In this document: positions 63,875-64,000 of the stretch, piece by piece | Layout: every line of letters starts with the position of its first letter | How positions within the stretch are numbered: the first letter of the stretch is position 1 | DNA from: Lachnospiraceae bacterium | GTDB taxonomy: Bacteria > Bacillota > Clostridia > Lachnospirales > Lachnospiraceae | Length of the DNA stretch: 64,000 nt | Assembly: GCA_910574805.1 (NCBI GenBank) | Contig: CAJTCV010000011.1 | Location: 106,785-170,784, forward strand | Reading direction: 5' to 3' | Position numbers and translations under genes: made by a program | The notes under the pieces: model-generated | The model's input: the letters and a program-made list of their open reading frames with translations, nothing else | What the model was told of the DNA's origin: nothing | The model's database searches: none

Positions 63875-64000
63875 TCATCACACGATTTCCAACCCGGACA
63901 TCATTTCCAATAACCGTTTTTTTGAAAATGTCAAATTCATGAAAAGCAAAATGCTTTTTTAATATATTTTCCCATTTGTGAAAAACCGGCGATGTCGACA
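63861..64000 (-). pseudogene. Fragment of a CatB/hexapeptide-type acetyltransferase (continues past the window)
   Basis: Forty-five codons read PVFHKWENILKKHFAFHEFD, then KKTVIGNDVRVGNRVM, a segment resembling xenobiotic/sugar acetyltransferases of the left-handed helix type (usual TVIGNDVWIGNNV). It ends at a TAA three residues later, well short of a normal C-terminus, exactly where the epimerase remnant begins in another frame. So the two fragments appear to be joined. The N-terminus lies beyond the window. Confidence 0.6.

Overview
The window reads as chromosomal DNA of an anaerobic low-GC Gram-positive bacterium, most likely of the Lachnospiraceae/Clostridia type. The main reasons are a T-box leader in front of an archaeal-type (non-discriminating) aspartyl-tRNA synthetase and gatCAB, a class I-alpha glutamine synthetase followed by an ANTAR regulator, DUF6020-type membrane proteins, a tiny Cys/Gly-rich protein, and secreted enzymes carrying GWWY wall-binding repeats. 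No rRNA, tRNA, IS element or CRISPR array was recognised.

Region 1 (1-25.3 kb, GC-rich, housekeeping). A truncated DUF6020 membrane protein leads into a barnase-type lipoprotein and its barstar inhibitor, a GT2 transferase and a second DUF6020 protein. Then come a divergent Cys-rich protein, glnA with a long structured leader of two tandem 103-nt hairpin units, an ANTAR protein, dapF and a GT-C-like membrane protein. The Asn-tRNA pathway operon follows (T-box, aspS, gatC, gatA, gatB), ending in an internally deleted metallo-beta-lactamase-fold gene. After it are small conserved genes, an unidentified candidate structured RNA, a lipoprotein amidase, cspA, an M23 peptidase, an amidohydrolase, a HAD phosphatase, sfsA, mutY, glf (UDP-galactofuranose) and a GT2 gene.

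Region 2 (25.2-44.1 kb, polysaccharide cluster 1). A PAP2 phosphatase and ugd precede a Wzx/Wzy-type cluster: initiating sugar-phosphate transferase, chain-length protein, DUF1972 rhamnosyltransferase, flippase, four further glycosyltransferases, a GtrII-like protein, a second chain-length protein and a polymerase. Two acyltransferases face them on the minus strand. From about 30.5 kb the DNA becomes visibly AT-rich, as expected for an exchanged serotype-type core.

Region 3 (44.3-53.9 kb). Three consecutive secreted proteins share a signal peptide, an acidic linker and arrays of a 22-residue GWWY repeat (9, 8 and 15 copies), but carry different enzymes: an M6-type metallopeptidase, a transglutaminase-like cysteine enzyme and a DUF5722-like TIM-barrel hydrolase.

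Region 4 (54.0-64.0 kb, minus strand, AT-rich, polysaccharide cluster 2). Reading in the direction of transcription: fragments of an acetyltransferase and an epimerase at the edge, a GT4, a GT10 fucosyltransferase, a polymerase, a putative GT-A protein, a flippase, a GT-C-like protein, a radical SAM/SPASM protein and a GT2-GtrA fusion. The window thus holds two complete flippase/polymerase sets either side of a block of repeat-bearing surface enzymes. A reasonable reading is that regions 2-4 together build, anchor and remodel the cell surface.
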